DNA of 64,000 nucleotides, taken from Streptomyces flavotricini. GTDB lineage: Bacteria; Actinomycetota; Actinomycetes; Streptomycetales; Streptomycetaceae. The notes below the pieces were generated by a model. That model was not told where the DNA came from. It saw nothing but the letters and a program-made list of their open reading frames with translations, and did not search any database. The stretch covers positions 5,428,092 to 5,492,091 of the forward strand of contig NZ_JAINUL010000001.1 of NCBI RefSeq assembly GCF_020639365.1. The letters are read 5' to 3'. Both the position numbers and the translations under genes were made by a program. Below, piece by piece: positions 1 through 8,379 of the stretch. The number at the start of each line of letters is the position of its first letter. The stretch's first letter is position 1.

Positions 1-1529
1 GGCGCGGCGACGGTCCGCCCGGACGGCGCGGCGGCCGGCCGCGCAAGGGCGGTGGTGGCGGCGGCAGGCGCAAGAGGATCCTGGTCGTCACCGGCGGCAC
101 CCTGGCCTTCCTCCTGGTCGCCGGTTCGGTGGGCGCTTACCTCTACTACGACCACCTGAACAACAACCTCAAGGTCACCGACGTCGGCGACGCGGGCACG
201 GGCGGGTTCAAGAAGGACCAGCCCATCAACATCCTGGTCATCGGCACCGACAAGCGCAGCGGCGCGGGCAACGAGGGCTACGGGGACGCGGAGAGCGTCG
301 GCCACGCCGACACGACGATCCTCTTCCACGTCTCCAAGGACCGCAGCAACGCGACCGCGCTGTCCATCCCGCGCGACCTGATCACGAACATCCCGGCCTG
401 CCCGACGAAGCAGCCCGACGGTTCGACCAAGACCATCCCCGGCGAGAAGGGGACCCGGTTCAACATCAGCCTCGGCCAGGAGGGCCGCGACCCGGGCTGC
501 ACGATGCGCACCGTGAAGGAGATCACCGGGATCACGGTCGACCACTTCATGATGGTCGACTTCAACGCGGTGAAGGTACTGAGCACGGCGGTCGGCGGCG
601 TTCCGGTCTGCCTGGCCAAGGCCGTGGACGACAAGGACTCCAAGCTGAAGCTGGACGCCGGCGAGCACCGGCTGCAGGGCGAGGAGGCCCTGGCCTTCGT
701 ACGGACCCGGCACTCCTTCGGCAACCACGGCGACCTCGACCGGATCAAGACCCAGCAGCAGTTCCTGGGGTCGATGATGCGCGAGATGAAGTCGAAGGAG
801 ACGCTGACCAGTCCGAAGAAGTTCTTCTCCCTGGCGGAGGCGGCCACCAAGTCGCTGAACGTGGACTCGGGCATAGGCTCCATCGACAAACTCACCAACC
901 TCGCCGGTGAGTTGAAGGACATGGACCTGAAGAACATCACCTTCACCACGCTGCCGGTGCTCGACAACCCGGCCGAGCCCGAGGGCAAGAAGGCGACCGT
1001 CGTCATCGAGCACGGGTCGGCCGATCCGCTGCTGAAGATGATCCAGGGGGACGTCTCCCTGACGGAGGTCGAGAAGAAGGAGCAGGCGGCGAAGGACGCG
1101 GCCGACGCGGAGGCCAAGAGCAAGGCGGACGCCCTGCTCCAGGGCAACCGCGCCCCGGCCGGCGACGTACGGGTGGACGTCTACAACGGCGGCGGCCCCA
1201 GCGGCTCCGCGTCCACCACGCTGGCCTGGCTGCAGAACACCAAGGGCGTGAACAAGGCCAGCAACCGCGGCAACGCGCCCGCCAAGGTCGACACGACCCA
1301 GCTGGAGTACGCGCCCAACCAGGCCGACCAGGCCCGGGCGCTGGCCGACATGATGGGGCTGCCGGCCACGGCGCTGAAGATGGGCTCGGCCGACGCCGCG
1401 CCCAAGACCCCGATGAAGCTGACGCTCGGCGCCGACTTCAAGGGGGCGGGGATCTCGCTGAACGCGCCGCAGAAGGCTCCGGAGGACATCCAGCGGGTCG
1501 AGGCCGACAAGGCGATCTGCGCCAAGTAA
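1..1529 (+). CDS. LCP (LytR-CpsA-Psr) family glycopolymer ligase, 5' end outside the window
   Basis: The reading frame is already open at base 3, so the start lies left of the window. The visible part begins with a basic, Gly/Arg-rich cytoplasmic tail, then one membrane segment (about bases 78-150, ending GAYLYYDHL), so it is a type II membrane protein with its catalytic domain outside. LCP signatures follow in order: ILVIGTDKR, DTTILFHVS, SIPRDLITNIP, FNISLGQEG, GGVPVC and the Arg-rich EEALAFVRTRH. A C-terminal LytR_C-like domain follows a charged Ala/Lys/Glu linker. The family transfers lipid-linked wall glycopolymers (teichoic or teichulosonic acids, other polymers) onto peptidoglycan. The substrate cannot be read from sequence. 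It is followed 209 bp later by a second LCP gene on the same strand. Confidence 0.93.
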   Translation, partial: RGDGPPGRRGGRPRKGGGGGGRRKRILVVTGGTLAFLLVAGSVGAYLYYDHLNNNLKVTDVGDAGTGGFKKDQPINILVIGTDKRSGAGNEGYGDAESVGHADTTILFHVSKDRSNATALSIPRDLITNIPACPTKQPDGSTKTIPGEKGTRFNISLGQEGRDPGCTMRTVKEITGITVDHFMMVDFNAVKVLSTAVGGVPVCLAKAVDDKDSKLKLDAGEHRLQGEEALAFVRTRHSFGNHGDLDRIKTQQQFLGSMMREMKSKETLTSPKKFFSLAEAATKSLNVDSGIGSIDKLTNLAGELKDMDLKNITFTTLPVLDNPAEPEGKKATVVIEHGSADPLLKMIQGDVSLTEVEKKEQAAKDAADAEAKSKADALLQGNRAPAGDVRVDVYNGGGPSGSASTTLAWLQNTKGVNKASNRGNAPAKVDTTQLEYAPNQADQARALADMMGLPATALKMGSADAAPKTPMKLTLGADFKGAGISLNAPQKAPEDIQRVEADKAICAK

Positions 1530-1738
1530 GGCGGCCGAGGCAGGCAGGGACGCAAGGACGCGGCGCGCGGACGGGCCGGCCGGGAGCCGGCCCGCAGGCC
1601 GCCGCGCCGCACCACGGCAGGGCAGGCGAGCCGAGCACGACCGAGCAAGGCCAGCAGCCGGGCCGGCAGGGCCGGTGGAACCGACACAGGCACCGACACC
1701 GGCACACCACGACACGAAGTGAATCTTGAGGGGGACGT

Positions 1739-3409
1739 GTGAGGCACAGCAGCGTGCGAGGGGAGGGGGCGCCCGCCCGGTCCGGTGAGATATCCGGCAG
1801 TGGATCCGGCACGTCCGGCGCCGTCCCCCCACCAAGAGACGGGTCCGGCGGCGGCGCTCCCAAGCGGCGCGGCCGCCGGCGGGTGCTGCGCTGGGTGTCC
1901 TCCGTCCTGTCGTTCCTCATACTCGCGACTGCGGCGGGCGGCTACCTGTACTACCGCCACCTCAACGGCAGCATCAAGACGGACGTCCTGAACCTCGGCG
2001 AGAACAAGCTGGGCGGCTCCAAGCCCAACGCCTTCGGCCAGACCCCGCTGAACATCCTCCTCATCGGCTCCGACGCCCGTGACGACGCGGCCAACCAGGC
2101 CCTCGGCGGGGCCAAGGACACCTTCGACGGCCCGCCCCTCGCGGACGTGCAGATGCTGCTGCACCTGTCGGCGGACCGCAGCAACATGTCGGTCGTGTCC
2201 ATGCCGCGCGACACGATGCTGATGATGCCGAAGTGCACCGAGCCGGGCGGCAAGGTCCACCAGGCCAGCAAGGGCCTCGTGCAGACCAACGAGTCCCTCG
2301 GCCGCGGCGGGCCGGGCTGCACGGTCGCCGCCTGGACGGAGCTCACGCGCATCCCGATCGACCACTTCATGATGATCGACTTCAAGGGCGTGGTGACGAT
2401 GGCGGACGCCATCGGCGGCGTCCCGGTCTGCGTCCAGCAGAACGTGGAGTCGCGCACCAAGGACGGCAAGGGCTCCGGCCTGAAGCTGCCCGCGGGGACC
2501 AACACCATCCAGGGCGAGCAGGCCCTGCAGTGGCTGCGCACCCGCTACGGCTTCGAGGACGGGACCGACCTCGGCCGCACCCACGCCCAGCACATGTACA
2601 TGAACTCGATGGCCCGCGAGTTCCGCAAGAACGCCAAGCTCAGCAACCCGGTGAAGCTCAACAGCCTGGCGCAGGCGGCCATCAAGGCCATGGTCGTGGA
2701 CCCCGGCCTGGACAAGATCGACAAGCTGTACGACCTCAGCATGGAGCTCAAGAAGGTCCCCACCGGGCGGATCACGATGACCACCATGCCGTGGGTGTAC
2801 AGCACCCGTGAGGAGGGCCGGGTCGAGCCCAAGCCGGTCGAGGCCGAGGCCCTGTTCCGGATGGTCCGCGAGGACATCGCGCTCGACGGCAAGGGCTCCG
2901 GGGACCCGGCCGCCACCCCGGGAGGCAGCCCGTCGACGGCCGCCTCCCCCTCGGCCGCGGTCCCGTCCCAGCCGGCCGCCGACCCGGCCGCGCCCCCGGC
3001 GAAGATCGCCGTCGCCGTGCGCAACGCGACCGGCGGCAAGGACGGCGCGCAGACCCGGGTCAAGGGCCGGGCCGAGGACGCCGCCGCGATCCTGGTCGGC
3101 AAGGGCTTCACCAAGGCCCAGGCCACCCAGCAGACCGGGGCCGAGGACACCACCGTGGTCCGCTTCTCCAGCCCCGACCAGGCGGGTGACGCGGCTGCCG
3201 TGGCCACCGCGCTCGGCCTGCCGGCGAGCGCCGTGGAGAAGTCCGAGGACGTCACCGGGATCGTGCTGTTGGTCGGCAAGGACTGGCGGACCGGCAACGC
3301 GCCGACCCCGCCGCCGCCCGCCCCGACCAAGGCCCCGGACTCCGCCCGTCCGCTCAACGGGGACGACGACAAGGAGTGCATGGCGATCCAGCCGGGCTTC
3401 ACCTGGTAG
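1739..3409 (+). CDS. LCP family glycopolymer ligase, 556 aa
   Basis: A GTG start at 1739 is preceded by a strong purine-rich Shine-Dalgarno (gaggggg, 1729-1734). Domain order is a disordered Gly/Pro/Ser-rich cytoplasmic N-terminus with a basic stretch, one transmembrane helix (about residues 48-68, ending GGYLYYRHL), the LCP catalytic domain (about 95-370, with NILLIGSDAR, SMPRDTMLM, DHFMMIDFKG, EQALQWLRTRYGFEDGTDL), a Pro/Ala linker, and a C-terminal LytR_C-like domain. Family knowledge assigns transfer of undecaprenyl-linked glycopolymers to peptidoglycan on the outer membrane face. It closely resembles the gene just upstream, which suggests tandem duplication. A strong hairpin terminator follows the stop codon. 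Confidence 0.94.
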   Translation: MRHSSVRGEGAPARSGEISGSGSGTSGAVPPPRDGSGGGAPKRRGRRRVLRWVSSVLSFLILATAAGGYLYYRHLNGSIKTDVLNLGENKLGGSKPNAFGQTPLNILLIGSDARDDAANQALGGAKDTFDGPPLADVQMLLHLSADRSNMSVVSMPRDTMLMMPKCTEPGGKVHQASKGLVQTNESLGRGGPGCTVAAWTELTRIPIDHFMMIDFKGVVTMADAIGGVPVCVQQNVESRTKDGKGSGLKLPAGTNTIQGEQALQWLRTRYGFEDGTDLGRTHAQHMYMNSMAREFRKNAKLSNPVKLNSLAQAAIKAMVVDPGLDKIDKLYDLSMELKKVPTGRITMTTMPWVYSTREEGRVEPKPVEAEALFRMVREDIALDGKGSGDPAATPGGSPSTAASPSAAVPSQPAADPAAPPAKIAVAVRNATGGKDGAQTRVKGRAEDAAAILVGKGFTKAQATQQTGAEDTTVVRFSSPDQAGDAAAVATALGLPASAVEKSEDVTGIVLLVGKDWRTGNAPTPPPPAPTKAPDSARPLNGDDDKECMAIQPGFTW

Positions 3410-3422
3410 GACCCGTACGCGC

Positions 3423-3460
3423 GAAGGGGCCCGGTGGCGTCAGCACCACCGGGCCCCTTC
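3423..3460 (+). terminator. Intrinsic bidirectional terminator between convergent genes
   Basis: A perfect 15-bp stem (gaaggggcccggtgg and its complement) encloses an 8-nt loop. It lies 13 nt after the LCP stop and 23 nt before the convergent glycosyltransferase stop, so it can serve both. T-tracts are short, as is usual in Streptomyces. Confidence 0.85.
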
Positions 3461-3483
3461 GTGCGCGTGCGTACGCGGCCCGC

Positions 3484-4512
3484 TCAGACCCCGTCGGCGA
3501 AGTCCCGGCTCACCGCCGGGCGGCGGCTCGCGATGACCTTGGCCGCGAGCGAGCGCGGGCTGGTCAGGAAGCCGAAGCCCCAGGACATGTGCATGGTGGC
3601 CATGGCCACCGGGATCTGCGCCCGCGCCTTGAGGGAGAGCCCCTTGCCGGCCGGGACCGAGCCCACGGTGATCGCCGCGAGGTAGCCGGCCGGGACCGCG
3701 AAGCCCCACGGGCTGACGGCCGCACCGACCACGACACCGGCGGCGATCGCGCACAGGGCGGTCGGCGAGGCGAGGTAGCGCAGGTTGATCGAACCCGAGT
3801 GGTAGCGGGCCACCACGTGCCGCCAGCGGCCGTAGTCCTTGTACTGCTTGGCGAGCGCCCGTACGGAGGGGCGCGGGCGGTACTGGACCTTCAGCTCGGG
3901 CGAGAACCAGATGAGCCCGCCGGCCTCGCGGATGCGGAAGTTCAGCTCCCAGTCCTGGGCGCGGATGAACTCCTCGTTGTAGCCGCCCGCCCGCTCCAGC
4001 GCCTCGCGGCGGAAGACGCCGAGGTAGACGGTGTCGGCCGGACCGGCCTTGCCCCCGGTGTGGAAGGCCGCGTTGCCGACGCCGATCCTGGAGGTCATCG
4101 CGGCGGCGACGGCGTCCTCCCAGGCGTTCTCGCCCTCGGCGTGCATGATGCCGCCGACGTTCTGCGCGCCGGTCTCCTCCAGGAGGCGGACCGCGGTGGC
4201 GATGTAGTTCGGCGAGAGCATGCCGTGACCGTCGACGCGTACCACGATCGGGTGACGCGAGGCCTTGATGGCGGCGTTGAGGGCGGCCGGGGTGCGGCCG
4301 GAGGGGTTCGGAACGGTGACGACGCGGGGGTCCTCGCGTACGAGCTCGGCGGCGATCTCGTCGGTGCGGTCCTTGGACGGCCCCAGCGCGATCACCACCT
4401 CCATCTCACCGGCGTACTCCTGTCCGAGGATGTGGCGGACGGAGTCACGCAGATGGCGCTCCTCGTTGAGCACCGGCATGATCACCGAGACTGCGGGCTG
4501 CTGGGCGGGCAT
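3484..4512 (-). CDS. Family 2 glycosyltransferase with C-terminal membrane segments (ExoA-like)
   Basis: The protein is about 342 aa from the ATG at 4512. A TTG 12 bp upstream is possible but less likely, because AAGGA sits just before the ATG. It opens with the GT2 fold start VSVIMPVLNEERHLRDSV, then the nucleotide-binding and acceptor regions including the DXD-like VDGHGML and a later RAQDWELNFRIREAGG (ED/QXXRW-like catalytic region). Two or three hydrophobic segments near the C-terminus (about 250-310) anchor it to the membrane. GT2 enzymes use nucleotide sugars to extend lipid-linked or polysaccharide acceptors. Placed among four LCP genes, it probably acts in the same wall glycopolymer pathway, which is an inference. 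The exact sugar is unknown. Confidence 0.88.
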   Translation of the reverse strand: MPAQQPAVSVIMPVLNEERHLRDSVRHILGQEYAGEMEVVIALGPSKDRTDEIAAELVREDPRVVTVPNPSGRTPAALNAAIKASRHPIVVRVDGHGMLSPNYIATAVRLLEETGAQNVGGIMHAEGENAWEDAVAAAMTSRIGVGNAAFHTGGKAGPADTVYLGVFRREALERAGGYNEEFIRAQDWELNFRIREAGGLIWFSPELKVQYRPRPSVRALAKQYKDYGRWRHVVARYHSGSINLRYLASPTALCAIAAGVVVGAAVSPWGFAVPAGYLAAITVGSVPAGKGLSLKARAQIPVAMATMHMSWGFGFLTSPRSLAAKVIASRRPAVSRDFADGV

Positions 4513-4724
4513 GTGGTCCTTCAAGGTCGGGTATCGGTGTCACGTTACCGCGTACGGGGGAAACGGGTGCGCGCCGCATGATCGGTAGGGACAACGGCTG
4601 ATCGTATGGGCCTACTGTTCTGACGATCTGCCCGATGTGTCCGGTCCGATGAGTCCGGCCCTGATGTGTCTGGTTCGTCCCGGCAGGCCCAGCAGGCCCT
4701 GCTGCCCCCGCGGAGGTGTCCCCC

Positions 4725-6227
4725 GTGCCCCAGCCGCACCGTCCCACCCGACCCGCCCGGCCCCCGCGGCCGCAGCGCGCGCGGCGCGGCGGTGCTCCGG
4801 ACCGGCGCCGGGGCAAGGACCGGCCCCGGTGGGGAGTACGGCTGGCGGCCGGGCTGTCCGTGGTGGTACTGGGCTCCGGGGCGATCGGCCACGCCGTGAT
4901 GACCGGCCTGGACACCGGGATCGAGCGCGTGGACCCGTTCAAGGACATGAAGAACCGCCCGCAGGCCGGGCACGGGCTGAACTTCCTGCTGGTCGGCACC
5001 GACGGACGGGACAAGATCACCCCCGCGGACAAGCGCGAGTACCGCCTCGGGGGCGCCCCCTGCCACTGCACCGACACCGTCATGCTGGTGCACCTCTCCG
5101 CCGACCGGGAGCGGGCCAGCGTGGTCAGCCTCCCCCGCGACAGCTACGCCGAGCTGCCCGAGCACCGGGACGAGTCCAGCGGGAAACAGCACGGGCCGCA
5201 CCCCGTGAAGCTGAACGCGGCGTACGCGGAGGGCGGGCCGCAGCTGACCGTGCGGACCGTCGAGAGCATGACCCGGGTGAAGATCGACCACTACCTGGAG
5301 GTCGACTTCGCCAGCTTCATGAAGACGGTCGACGCGATGGGCGGCGTGGAGATCTGCACCGCCAAGGCCCTGCACGACCAGAACACCGGCCTGGACCTGC
5401 TGCCGGGCAGCCACCGGCTCAGCGGCGGACAGGCCCTGCAGTACGTGCGCTCGCGCCATGTGGACGGGGCCGCCGACCTCGGCCGGATGCAGCGCCAGCA
5501 GCGGTTCGTGGCCGCACTGATCAAGCAGGCGACGGGCGGCGGGGTGCTGCTGAACCCGGTGAAGTTCAAGGAGGTCAGCTCCACCCTGCTGGGCTCGGTC
5601 CGGGCCGACCGGGGCTTCGGCTCGGAGCAGATGCTGGCCCTGGGCCAGGCCCTGCGCGATTTCACCCCGTCGTCCTCCGAGTTCGCCTCGGTCCCGATCG
5701 GGAACCCCTCGTACGCCGTCAAGGGCATCGGCTCGACGGTGAAGTGGGACGAGCCGAAGGCCTCGAAGCTCTTCGAGGCACTGCGCCTGGACCGGCCGCT
5801 GGCCCCCGCAGCGCCGGGACGGCAGCCCGCGAGCCGCCCGCAGCGCCGGCCCGCGGTGCCGGTGGACGTTCCGCCGGGGCAGATCCGGGTGCAGGTGGAG
5901 AACGGCACCCGGATCGACGGGCTCGGCGGCCGCGTGGACACGGCGCTGCGCGCCACCGGCTTCGACACCACCCGGTCCCCGGGCAACGGCGCGAGCCGCG
6001 ACGTCAAGCGCACGGTGATCGCGTACGACCCGCGCTGGGACCGCTCGGCCCGTACGGTGTCGACCGCGCTGCCCGGCAGTGAGCTGCGGGCGGTGGCGGG
6101 CCAGGGGCGGACCGTCCTGGTGATCGCCGGGGCGGACTACCGGAAGGTGGTGCCGGTCCGGCCCGAGGATCCGCACCAGGGCCAGTTCGGGGTGGTCACG
6201 GGCGACCAGGTGATCTGCGGCACGTAG
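4725..6227 (+). CDS. LCP family glycopolymer ligase, 500 aa
   Basis: The start is chosen at GTG 4725 because GGAGG (4712-4716) is 8 nt upstream; an in-frame GTG at 4716 overlaps that ribosome-binding site. A Pro/Arg-rich cytoplasmic tail precedes a single membrane helix (about residues 42-60), then the LCP domain: FLLVGTDGRDKI, CTDTVMLVHLS, SLPRDSYAELPE, DHYLEVDFASFMKTVDAMGG, GQALQYVRSRHVDGAADLGR. A LytR_C-like C-terminal domain follows (about 385-495, with IRVQVENGTRIDGLGG). The role by family is attachment of lipid-carried glycopolymer to peptidoglycan. It is more divergent from the two upstream LCP genes than they are from each other, so it may handle another polymer. Confidence 0.93.
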   Translation: MPQPHRPTRPARPPRPQRARRGGAPDRRRGKDRPRWGVRLAAGLSVVVLGSGAIGHAVMTGLDTGIERVDPFKDMKNRPQAGHGLNFLLVGTDGRDKITPADKREYRLGGAPCHCTDTVMLVHLSADRERASVVSLPRDSYAELPEHRDESSGKQHGPHPVKLNAAYAEGGPQLTVRTVESMTRVKIDHYLEVDFASFMKTVDAMGGVEICTAKALHDQNTGLDLLPGSHRLSGGQALQYVRSRHVDGAADLGRMQRQQRFVAALIKQATGGGVLLNPVKFKEVSSTLLGSVRADRGFGSEQMLALGQALRDFTPSSSEFASVPIGNPSYAVKGIGSTVKWDEPKASKLFEALRLDRPLAPAAPGRQPASRPQRRPAVPVDVPPGQIRVQVENGTRIDGLGGRVDTALRATGFDTTRSPGNGASRDVKRTVIAYDPRWDRSARTVSTALPGSELRAVAGQGRTVLVIAGADYRKVVPVRPEDPHQGQFGVVTGDQVICGT

Positions 6228-6243
6228 CGGGACGGCGGGAGCG

Positions 6244-6795
6244 TCAGTCGTCGCCGAAACCCTGGGCCGCGCGCTCCTCGCGCAGCGCCATGATCGCCCG
6301 GCGCCGGGCGAGCCGGTGCGTGCGGCGGATCTGGGCCTCCTGGTTGCGGCGGCGGTCCTGGTCGGTCTCGGGGAGCACCGGCGGGACCGTGCGCGGCTTG
6401 CCCTCGGCGTCCACGGCGGTGAAGACGAGGTAGGCGCTGCCGACCTGGGTGGCGGGGGTGGACTCGTTCCACCGCTCGGCCAGGACCCGTACGCCGATCT
6501 CCATGGAGGAGCGGCCGGTCCAGTTGCACTGGGCCTTCACGTGGACGAGGTCGCCCACGCGGACCGGGGCGAGGAAGGCCATCTCGTCCATGGACGCGGT
6601 GACGGCGGGGCCGCCGGAGTGGCGCCCGGCGACGGCGCCCGCGGCGTCGTCCACCAGCTTCATGATCACGCCGCCGTGCACCGTGCCGAGGAGGTTGGTG
6701 TCGTTGGCCGTCATGATGTGGCTGAGGGTGGTCCGCGAGGCCGAGATCGGCTTGCCCTGGGGTTCGCCGGCCGTCACGCCCTGTATCTCTGTCAT
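6244..6795 (-). CDS. Acyl-CoA thioesterase, single hotdog domain (YciA/BFIT type)
   Basis: This 183-aa protein carries one hotdog fold: SHIMTANDTNLLGTVHGGVIMKL at the N-terminus, with the HGG turn and a D in VDDAAGAVAGRHS, both typical of the YciA/Acot7-like group, then the long-strand region APVRVGDLVHVKAQ. Enzymes of this family hydrolyse acyl-CoA thioesters to free acid and CoA in the cytosol. The C-terminal 45 residues are Arg/Glu-rich and probably helical (RRRNQEAQIRRTHRLARRRA), an extension seen in actinobacterial members. It lies 16 bp from the convergent LCP gene and is probably monocistronic. The acyl specificity cannot be read. Confidence 0.9.
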   Translation of the reverse strand: MTEIQGVTAGEPQGKPISASRTTLSHIMTANDTNLLGTVHGGVIMKLVDDAAGAVAGRHSGGPAVTASMDEMAFLAPVRVGDLVHVKAQCNWTGRSSMEIGVRVLAERWNESTPATQVGSAYLVFTAVDAEGKPRTVPPVLPETDQDRRRNQEAQIRRTHRLARRRAIMALREERAAQGFGDD

Positions 6796-6961
6796 ACGGC
6801 CACCTTAGGCGGCGAGGCGCGGCGCCGGGCGACCCAGGCCCGGCCCTGACCCGTCGGTCACCGCCCAAAGCCGACGGGCAGGCATCAGCTCTGCAACAGC
6901 ACCGGAACGAAGCGCCGCCCGGACTGTCGGGCACCCCGTCCGGCCGGGCATCCTAGGCGGC

Positions 6962-8317
6962 ATGAGTGAGTGGCCCGAGGGGCGCAACGACAACGGCGAC
7001 GACCGGTACGGACGCGGCAGCGCGCAGGCGCAGCCCGAGGGTGCCCGGCGGATGCCGCATGTCCAGCGCCGGCAGCAGCGGCCGGTGCCGCCGCAGCACC
7101 AACCGCAGCGACCGGCGCAGCCGCCGGCCCGGCCCGGGCAGCCGCCCGCGTACGGGGTGCCTCCGCAGCAGGCCCCGAGCCACGACACGTACGGCGGCTA
7201 CGACAGCGGCTACAACACCGGCCATGTCTACGGGCGGCCGCAGAGCAACCCGGCGGGTCCGGGAGGTCCGGGTGCGCCGAGCGGTCCCGGTGGCCCGGGG
7301 GGTCCCGGCGGGCGGCCCGGCCGGCCGGCCGGACCGGCCCCGGACTGGCGCAAGCGGATCAAGATCGGCTCCATCGTGCTCGTCACGGCGCTGCTCGCGA
7401 CCACCATCGGCACTTACTTCTGGGCCGACTCCAAGGTGCGCCGCGAGGTCGACCTCTCCAAGGTCATCGAGCGCCCGAAGGAGGGCGACTGCACGACGTA
7501 CCTGGTCGTGGGCTCCGACAGCCGCGAGGGCCTGTCCGACGAGGAGAAGAAGAAGCTCCACACGGGCTCGGCCGAGGGCAAGCGCACCGACTCGATGATG
7601 ATCCTGGCGGCCTGTTCCGGCGGCAACACGATGATCTCGCTGCCGCGCGACTCGGACGTGGAGATCCCGTCCTTCGTCGGCTCCGAGTCCGGGAAGAAGT
7701 ACCCGGGCACGGGCAAGCACACCAAGCTCAACGCGGCGTACGCGGACGACGGCCCCGAACTGCTCGTGCGCACCGTGGAGCACAACACGGGCCTGCGCAT
7801 CGACCACTACGCGGAGATCGGCTTCGCCGGGTTCGCGAACATCGTGGACGCGCTCGGCGGTGTCGACATGAACATCGAGAAGGGCTTCAAGGACGAGAAG
7901 TCGGGCGCCGACTTCAAGGCCGGCGAGCAGACCCTCAACGGCAGCCAGGCACTGGCCTTCGTCCGGACCCGGTACGCGTTCGCGGAGTCGGACCTGGCGC
8001 GCACGAAGAACCAGCAGAAGTTCCTGTCGACGCTGGCCAACCAGGCGGCGACGCCGGGCACGATCCTCAACCCCTTCAAGCTGTACCCGGTGTTGGGCGC
8101 GGGCCTGGACACGCTGATCGTGGACAAGGACATGTCCCTGTGGGACCTGGCCGACATGTTCTTCGCGATGAAGGGCATCAGCGGCGGCGAGGGCGTGTCG
8201 ATGAACATGCCGATCTCGGGCGAGCGCGGCGGCAACCTGCTGTGGGACAAGGCGAAGGTGCAGCAGCTCGTCAAGCAGATCCAGAACGACGAGAAGGTCA
8301 CCGTCACGGCCAACTAG
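6962..8317 (+). CDS. LCP family glycopolymer ligase with Gln/Pro/Gly-rich cytoplasmic tail, 451 aa
   Basis: The ATG start at 6962 gives a roughly 120-residue disordered N-terminal tail (Gln/Pro runs, then GGPGGPGG repeats), a basic patch, and one membrane helix (about 137-157). The external LCP domain follows, with YLVVGSDSREGL, RTDSMMILAACSGGNTM, SLPRDSDVEIPSF, DHYAEIGFAGFANIVDALGG, ALAFVRTRYAFAESDLART. It ends soon after the LCP fold and has no LytR_C domain, unlike the other three LCP proteins here. The family function is glycopolymer ligation to peptidoglycan. A strong terminator lies 12 bp after the stop. Confidence 0.93.
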   Translation: MSEWPEGRNDNGDDRYGRGSAQAQPEGARRMPHVQRRQQRPVPPQHQPQRPAQPPARPGQPPAYGVPPQQAPSHDTYGGYDSGYNTGHVYGRPQSNPAGPGGPGAPSGPGGPGGPGGRPGRPAGPAPDWRKRIKIGSIVLVTALLATTIGTYFWADSKVRREVDLSKVIERPKEGDCTTYLVVGSDSREGLSDEEKKKLHTGSAEGKRTDSMMILAACSGGNTMISLPRDSDVEIPSFVGSESGKKYPGTGKHTKLNAAYADDGPELLVRTVEHNTGLRIDHYAEIGFAGFANIVDALGGVDMNIEKGFKDEKSGADFKAGEQTLNGSQALAFVRTRYAFAESDLARTKNQQKFLSTLANQAATPGTILNPFKLYPVLGAGLDTLIVDKDMSLWDLADMFFAMKGISGGEGVSMNMPISGERGGNLLWDKAKVQQLVKQIQNDEKVTVTAN

Positions 8318-8328
8318 CCGACGCGGAC

Positions 8329-8373
8329 GCGAAGATGCCGCCGGCCCCTTGGGGGGTCCGGCGGCATCTTCGC
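8329..8373 (+). terminator. Bidirectional intrinsic terminator
   Basis: A perfect 16-bp stem (gcgaagatgccgccgg with its complement at 8358-8373) and a 13-nt loop lie between the convergent LCP gene and the nucleotidyltransferase gene, 6 bp from the latter's stop. Confidence 0.85.
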
Positions 8374-8379
8374 GTGCTG

